64,000 nt of DNA from JAJEDW01 sp963555775 (GTDB taxonomy: Bacteria > Acidobacteriota > Terriglobia > 20CM-2-55-15), in the NCBI GenBank assembly GCA_963555775.3, contig CAUVWY020000009.1:620001-684000 (forward strand). Reading direction: 5' to 3'. The translations under genes and the position numbers were made by a program. Below the pieces are notes generated by a model, which was not told the DNA's origin, made no database searches, and saw nothing but the letters and a program-made list of their open reading frames with translations. Below, in pieces: positions 59,331 to 64,000 of this stretch (position 1 is its first letter; every line of letters starts with the position of its first letter).

Positions 59331-61272
59331 CTGAAGTTCCCCCGCCAGTATGGACGTATCTAGCTGAGAAATAAGAACAAATCAGGATATGGAAATGTCG
59401 GCTACTGGGAACGTCTTGATCAGTTCGGCAGCGCGCCGTTGCAGAGGGGTGGGTTCGGTGAGGCGTTCGAGAGGCGGGCCGTCGGGATCGGTTTGGAGTC
59501 GGCAGGCGCACCGGCATTGGGTCGCCAACTCGGCGAGCAGGGTGGACATGCTGTGCAAGGGCAAACCGTCATCGGTCCGGCGGCGGTTCTTCTTGGCCTT
59601 CGCCGTGTCGGACGCCTGGGCGGGCAAGACGGGATCGCGCGTGGCGCGTTGCAGGTCGAGTTCTTCGTCGTGGAACAGCAACGGCGCGAGCGCCTGGCGC
59701 AGGTGCCATTCGACGTAGTAGGCGAGCATGCACAGGAAGATATGGGCGCGCACACGCGACTCGGTGCGATGGTATATGGGCCGTATCCGCAAGTCCACGG
59801 TCTTCAGGGACCGAAAGGCGCGTTCGACGCGGGCGAGGTTCTTGTAGCCGCGGACCACTGCGGCGGCGTCCAGTCGCGTGGCCGGTTCGCTGGTGCGGAC
59901 GACGTAGTACCCGTCCAGGGCCGCTTCGCGTTCAATGGCGGCGGTCTTGCGCTGGTAGGTGAAGCGGTGGTCTTCAATGACGGTTTCGAAGTGCTTGGCC
60001 ATCTTGAAGCGGTTCTGCGCGCGCCCGACTTTCTCGGCAATGGCGGTCGCGGTCAGCGGCGTCCGGGTCCGCCGCGCCACCTGGCGCTGGATCTTGCCGA
60101 ACGCCTCTTCGGTGGCCGTGAGCAGCGCGTCGCGTTTGCGCCGGCGGCGCTCGGCCAGTACCGGGTTGTGGCAGACCACGAGCCGCTCGTCCGGGTACGC
60201 CGCGACGGTGATTTCGGCCAGGTTCCGCGCATCGAACAACGACGTTTGCACCGCGCCCTGCTCGAACAACCGGCGAATGTCGGTATGCCGCAACGCCGAA
60301 ATCCAGCCTAACCCCGGGTGCTGTTTGAGATGGTCGATCTGCGTCTGCGTCAGCATGCCGCGATCGCCCACCAGCACCACCCGTTCGAGACCGAAGCGAT
60401 CGCGCAGTTTCGCCACCTGGTCCGGAACCGTGTTCGGATCGGCCGTGTTGCCCTCATAGGCCTGTATGGCCACCGGCCGCCCCGCCGCATCGGTCATCAA
60501 CCCATAGACCACGATGGGCCGTCCCCGCTTGCCGTCGCGGCTGTAACCGAACTGGGCCAGGGCACAGGCGCGCCCTTCGTAATAGCTGCTGCTGACGTCA
60601 TAGAGCACGTGCCCGCTGTCGGTCAGATGCCGCGCGGCCAGCCGCCGTTCAATCCGCTCCTGACGCTCCAGCACCCAGTCCATGGCGTCGTAGAGATCGT
60701 CCTCATCGGCGTTGTCGAGCGCCAATTCCTGAGCCAGCGTGGTGGTGTGCCACAGCCGCGTGGCGGCGAGCTTGGACGTGGGCGCCAGGAGGCGCTGGAC
60801 CAGCATCGCCAGCACCAGGTCGCGCGGCCGGGACCGTTTGCGGTCGAGCACGGCCGGCAGGTCGAGACGGCGCAGCAGGTGCAGGATCAGTGCGACATGG
60901 CCGTGCGGCAGCGTACGGTCGATGGTGAAGGCCTCCTCGGGGTGGACCAGGGGTTGGTCCTTGAGCAGTTGGCGGAGGCGGGCGACTTTCGGCGCGGGCC
61001 AATGGGAGAGATTGGCGATGGTGCGTTTGTGGACGCGATGGCCTTCGCGCCAGCCTTCCCGCAGCAGGACGGCGGGTGGCGAGTTGCGGTTGGGAACAGT
61101 TTCAACGTACATGGGAACATAATGTACGTGAAATAGCTGATTAATGCAACACCACAATGAGCAAAAAGATTCTCATACATGGGAACATCTGGCGCTTTTC
61201 TGCCGAGGCATAATGCTCCCTAATTCAAGACGTTAGGGTGCGTTTTCGACCAAAATGCCGGGGGAACTTCAG
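59331..61272 (-). mobile_element. IS1634-family insertion sequence with 6-bp target duplication
   Basis: 1942 bp. Ends CTGAAGTTCCCCCG (59331) and its inverted counterpart CGGGGGAACTTCAG (ending 61272); the 26-bp terminal repeats differ at four positions. The host sequence TTTAGA is duplicated at 59325-59330 and 61273-61278, a 6-bp target site duplication as known for the IS1634 group of the IS4 superfamily. It holds one full-length transposase on the minus strand. The perfect outer ends and clean host junctions mean a recent event. Confidence 0.9.
59382..61112 (-). CDS. IS1634-family transposase
   Basis: 576 residues from ATG at 61112, the first codon after a short leader and the family's usual start (MYVETVPNRNSPPAVLLREG). 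The DDE domain is split by a beta-rich insert. The first catalytic Asp is in VLYDVSSSYYEG, the second in VVLVGDRGMLTQTQID, and the Glu is in ARVERAFRSLKTVDLRIRPI. The motif YGLMTDAAGRPVAIQAYEGN and the ending RVRAHIFLCMLAYYVEWHLR are standard for the group. No frame defects are seen, so the enzyme should be active. Confidence 0.92.
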   Translation of the reverse strand: MYVETVPNRNSPPAVLLREGWREGHRVHKRTIANLSHWPAPKVARLRQLLKDQPLVHPEEAFTIDRTLPHGHVALILHLLRRLDLPAVLDRKRSRPRDLVLAMLVQRLLAPTSKLAATRLWHTTTLAQELALDNADEDDLYDAMDWVLERQERIERRLAARHLTDSGHVLYDVSSSYYEGRACALAQFGYSRDGKRGRPIVVYGLMTDAAGRPVAIQAYEGNTADPNTVPDQVAKLRDRFGLERVVLVGDRGMLTQTQIDHLKQHPGLGWISALRHTDIRRLFEQGAVQTSLFDARNLAEITVAAYPDERLVVCHNPVLAERRRRKRDALLTATEEAFGKIQRQVARRTRTPLTATAIAEKVGRAQNRFKMAKHFETVIEDHRFTYQRKTAAIEREAALDGYYVVRTSEPATRLDAAAVVRGYKNLARVERAFRSLKTVDLRIRPIYHRTESRVRAHIFLCMLAYYVEWHLRQALAPLLFHDEELDLQRATRDPVLPAQASDTAKAKKNRRRTDDGLPLHSMSTLLAELATQCRCACRLQTDPDGPPLERLTEPTPLQRRAAELIKTFPVADISIS

Positions 61273-62309
61273 TTTAGAATGCGCACCATGTGATGCCCCA
61301 TCGCTCCCGACTGCGAATGCGTTGCGACTATGGCCCCTCCAAGCCTCTCGACCAGCGTCGCCAGATTCAGCGGCGTCCACGTGTTGGAAGGTGAAATTTC
61401 CGTCGGGTCGCATGTCTCGCAGGTCGAGCCCGGAAGCGTGGCCTCCGTGTTGGGAACCAACTGCTTGTAGTACTCCAGGGCGAGATATTCATTGGGACCT
61501 CGAGGACTGTCCGCTATGGCGTCGTTGCGTGAGGCCACATCCGGGTCAAACGCTTCTATCGGGAACGCCGGCGCATAGGTATCCGCGTGGCTGTCGTCGT
61601 CGCTGGCGGGGTCGCCCGGGTCCCCGTGGCGAATCAGTTCGCCGGTGAGAATGGTCGAACCTTCGGGCAGGAGATGGCCGAACCACGCCGCCCATGCCCT
61701 GTCATTCGTAATCGTGCCGATACGTGGAAGCAGGGCCAGGCCGCCCTCAACGTCGCCGCCCGCGATCATGGCGGCAGCCTCATGGATGACCGACTGATCG
61801 AATCCGGAACGTCCGCGTCCGGACTGATCGACGACATAGGTCGAGATGCCGTTGCGCACGAAATACGGAAGCCAACCCTCCCGGCCGTCCGGGGTCGATT
61901 CCAGGGCGGCGCCCGTGTGAGCGGAGCCGTGAACCATGATGACAGGAGGCGCACCGGGTTGCCTTTCCGCCGGTATCTGAAACTGAACGTACATCTGACC
62001 GATCATGATCTGCGCTGGCCGTAACGCCTGGGCGGGATCGGCGACTGCCTGCGCGGTGGCGTATCCAGTCACCTTGGGCACTCCGCCGACGAAAAAGCTG
62101 CCCTGGTCTTCGATCACCAACGGTCCGCTCAAGAATCTACCGGTCGGCTGAGACTCCTGGGACTGAACCGCGACAAAGACCACGATGGCAAGAATCGGGA
62201 TTGCAAAAACCAGGGGCTTAACGATTCGCCGTATCGGACGGTTAGTGGGTTTCATTGAGAATGTCTCCTCTTGGAAGTCGGTTGTCGAGTTCGGGTTCGA
62301 AGTGAAGCC

Positions 62310-62549
62310 TCATCGTGCGTTCAAGGAGACTCCCAATGCCACCGGCAGGCCGGAATCCTCGAATCGGCGATAGTCCTTCGGATTCGCGGTCGCGATGGAC
62401 GCGTCGTCGGCGATCGCCACCGCCGCAATCCGAATGGCGCGACGCAACACTTCGGACCTGGACACGTACCAGCGTTGTGCTAACGCCTCCAGTGTGCGCA
62501 CGGATCCGACATCCAGCGAATACGTCGATTTGATTGTTATTACGGCCAT
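62310..62549 (-). CDS. VapB-VapC deletion fusion (RHH antitoxin N-terminus, PIN C-terminus)
   Basis: 79 residues. Residues 1-48 form a ribbon-helix-helix DNA-binding domain (MAVITIKSTYSLDVGSVRTL, then EALAQRWYVSRSEVLRRAIR). At residue 49 the sequence turns into the very end of a PIN-domain ribonuclease: DASIATANPKDYRRFEDSG and LPVALGV, where ATAN..DYRRF is the last active-site Asp region of VapC toxins. A deletion of roughly 120 codons, from late vapB to late vapC, in one frame explains this. The toxin cannot be active, but the DNA-binding part should still repress its own promoter at 62556-62584. Confidence 0.65.
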   Translation of the reverse strand: MAVITIKSTYSLDVGSVRTLEALAQRWYVSRSEVLRRAIRIAAVAIADDASIATANPKDYRRFEDSGLPVALGVSLNAR

Positions 62550-62555
62550 ATGGAA

Positions 62556-62584
62556 AGCCTATGGCCATACCCCACTCGCGTCAA
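62556..62584 (-). promoter_or_regulatory. Promoter with operator palindrome of the VapB-VapC fusion
   Basis: On the minus strand TTGACG (62584-62579) and TAGGCT (62561-62556) are 17 bases apart. The perfect 10-bp palindrome TATGGCCATA (62569-62560) overlaps the -10 box. The start codon at 62549 follows the -10 box by 6 bases, so transcription should begin at or next to the ATG. Confidence 0.5.
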
Positions 62585-62671
62585 TTTCTCGCGCCGTAGG
62601 TATTTTGTGAGGTTTAGGGGGAATCTGGCGATTTCGTGGGCGGAAACCGAATGCGAACGTTACCGGAAACG

Positions 62672-64000
62672 TCAGAACCGCGTTCTGACACCCACGGTGG
62701 CAGCCTGCGTTTCGAGGAAATTCTGATAGACCGCCGTGAAGCCTTGACCTTCGATCTCACGTTCGACAGCAAAGTCGTTGAAGATATCCGTGAACGTGAA
62801 CACCAGTTCCGTGACGTCGTTCACGATCGGCCACGTCAAGGCCAGATCGAGCGAAGAGCGTGCGCGCTCCCGCCCCTGGGGAACGTTTCGTCGAGCGTAG
62901 TAGATGTAACTCAACTGGAGTTCCCCGGCACGGGGGAGCCTGAACTGATTGTTGAGGGTGAAATTCAGGGTGCCTTCCCGTGAGGCGGCCAGTGCGAACG
63001 GTCGTGGCGTGGGGAAGAGTATGGTCGTTTCCAGTTCGTCGATGTCGTTCGTGAACCAGTTGACGCTTCCGGAAAAGCGCCAGGGGGCGCTGATCTGCTG
63101 TTCCAGGATAAGCTCTATCCCGGTCTGGGTCGAGTTCCCGGCGTTCTCGTAGATCCTGTTGACGATGTCGTAGTTCGGGTTGGTGTAGTCGATGACGAGA
63201 ACGCGCTGGAACGCATCGGCGATGTCCCTGTGGTAGAGGGCCGTGTTGAGGGATCCGCGGTCCCACGAGTGACCGAAGCCGACCTCGAAAACGTTGGTCA
63301 ACTGAGGCCTGAGAAACGGGTTGCCTACCTTCAGCAGTTCTGGATCATCGTACTTGGGAAAGATGCGCAGTTCAGGTTCGCCGGGACGATCGATGCGCTG
63401 GTTGTAAGCGGCGATGAGTTGGTTCGCGCCGCCAATCCTGTAGGTGAACTTGACGTTCGGAAAGACCTCGAAGTAGTCATAGGCGTCGCTGTCCCGGTAG
63501 TAGATGTTCTCGTCCGGAATCGTGTACGTGACGTTGGTCTGTTCAACGCGGACGCCGGCTTCAAGCGAGAACGAGTTGTTCACCTGGACCAGGTTGGCGT
63601 ATGCGGCATAGATGTCCTCATCCCAGTCCGAATAGTCGCCGAGACCCTCGTAAATCACGCTCTGCGCGCCGCGGTCCACCGTATAGGTGATGGGCAACCA
63701 GCGCCGTTGGAGCTTCGAACCGAGCTCCAGCCGACCGCTCGACAGCGGACGTGTGTAGTCGACGCTGAGCGGCAGAGTGTTCTCTTCGGCGACGAGGTGG
63801 GTCATATCCGTGCCTGTGCGGACCCGCGATTCTTCGTTCAAGAAGTAGGCTTCGTCTTCCCATCCGCGGGTGTACTGGAGATTGACGTTGAATTCATGTC
63901 CGGGTGTCGGAAATTCGTGTTTGAAATCAAAGCCAACGTTCGCGAAGCCCGTATCCTCCTCTTCCTGCCAGAACCAGAATCGCTCGCGTTCGCCCGTTGA
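62672..64000 (-). CDS. TonB-dependent outer-membrane receptor, C-terminal part (cut by right edge)
   Basis: The frame stays open to base 64000, giving about 442 C-terminal residues of a large beta-barrel. Amphipathic strands alternate with extracellular loops, for example RFWFWQEEEDTGFANVGFDF, FSLEAGVRVEQTNVTYTIPD, NQLIAAYNQRIDRPGEPELR, FLRPQLTNVFEVGFGHSWDR and GIELILEQQISAPWRFSGSV. The chain ends QAATVGVRTRF with a terminal Phe, the outer-membrane assembly signal. It resembles the OMP_b-brl_3 receptor type that takes up large nutrients with ExbB/ExbD/TonB. The plug domain and N-terminus are outside the window. Confidence 0.85.
   Translation of the reverse strand, partial: STGERERFWFWQEEEDTGFANVGFDFKHEFPTPGHEFNVNLQYTRGWEDEAYFLNEESRVRTGTDMTHLVAEENTLPLSVDYTRPLSSGRLELGSKLQRRWLPITYTVDRGAQSVIYEGLGDYSDWDEDIYAAYANLVQVNNSFSLEAGVRVEQTNVTYTIPDENIYYRDSDAYDYFEVFPNVKFTYRIGGANQLIAAYNQRIDRPGEPELRIFPKYDDPELLKVGNPFLRPQLTNVFEVGFGHSWDRGSLNTALYHRDIADAFQRVLVIDYTNPNYDIVNRIYENAGNSTQTGIELILEQQISAPWRFSGSVNWFTNDIDELETTILFPTPRPFALAASREGTLNFTLNNQFRLPRAGELQLSYIYYARRNVPQGRERARSSLDLALTWPIVNDVTELVFTFTDIFNDFAVEREIEGQGFTAVYQNFLETQAATVGVRTRF

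Larger units (their letters stand above)
58979..62255 (-). pseudogene. Alpha/beta hydrolase gene split by an IS1634-type element
   Basis: The 5' part (62255-61279 with the duplicated target at 61273-61278) codes a membrane-anchored alpha/beta hydrolase: signal/anchor KPLVFAIPILAIVVFVAV, oxyanion-side VIMVHGSAHTGAALES, and ATHSQSGAMGHHMVRIL, a GxSxG-like nucleophile elbow. The 3' part (59330-58979) continues KERGQLDLLKG, LVTLEGSCSLTNSGLEAADF and IEVADVILDWVDENVPPMN, including the late catalytic His (TNHIEV). Removing the IS and one TTTAGA restores a single frame (RIL-KERGQ) of about 443 residues. The intact gene was probably a periplasmic esterase. Today the 5' part stops two codons into the IS. 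Confidence 0.9.

Overview
The window looks like a chromosomal segment of a GC-rich Gram-negative bacterium, most likely an Acidobacteriota member (Vicinamibacteria-like; inference). The evidence is the gene content: an ASPIC/UnbV FG-GAP protein beside a carboxypeptidase-regulatory/TPR protein, planctomycete-type cytochrome proteins (DUF1587/1592/1588/1585) with a DUF1552 partner, DUF6152 exported proteins, a large TonB-dependent beta-barrel, GlnRS, and a split pyruvate:ferredoxin oxidoreductase. No rRNA is present. There is one tRNA, tRNA-Lys(CUU).

Layout. 1-7.5 kb: exported proteins (parvulin-type isomerase cut by the left edge, CRTAC1-like, TPR), a toxin-antitoxin-like pair with its own promoter/operator, a DUF6282 metal-hydrolase-like protein and a Rieske protein. 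7.5-12.1 kb: an AT-richer accessory island against the 3' end of tRNA-Lys. It holds a phage-like fragment, three small genes, a complete IS3 element with a 3-bp target duplication, and two genes bounded by three copies of a near-perfect palindrome. 12.2-22 kb: housekeeping and core metabolism (small conserved protein, Yip1-like protein, hom, glnS, fhs, two-subunit pyruvate:ferredoxin oxidoreductase). 22.4-26.4 kb: two tandem lectin-like exported proteins. The second is truncated by a 2.3-kb IS1595-family element with perfect 36-bp inverted repeats, an 8-bp target duplication and three passenger genes, one a retropepsin-like protease.

26.4-34.5 kb: a MatC-like permease with a D-threonine-aldolase-type enzyme, a thioesterase-like protein, then a SpoIIE-type phosphatase preceded by two kinds of tandem repeats and followed by a fused PRODH/P5CDH. 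34.7-50.3 kb: a long mostly + strand run of exported proteins (DUF6152, a haem-motif Y-shaped carboxypeptidase-regulatory protein, two DUF1592-type cytochromes, ankyrin protein, DUF1552 and a degenerate nucleoside-hydrolase-like protein). 50.3-52.2 kb: a group II intron with its reverse transcriptase, inserted in a repeat that also marks other gene ends. 52.5-64 kb: citryl-CoA-lyase-like protein, RNase HII with an altered GRG motif, a divergent IlvD/Edd protein that has lost cysteine ligands, an exported FAH-family protein, pyrF, an alpha/beta hydrolase split by an IS1634-type element, a VapB-VapC deletion fusion, and the 3' part of a TonB-dependent receptor running off the right edge.

The most unusual parts are the palindrome-bounded genes beside tRNA-Lys, the cargo-carrying IS1595 element, the families of gene-end repeats (one hosting the group II intron), and two toxin-antitoxin-like loci whose promoters predict leaderless messages with an operator palindrome in the promoter spacer.
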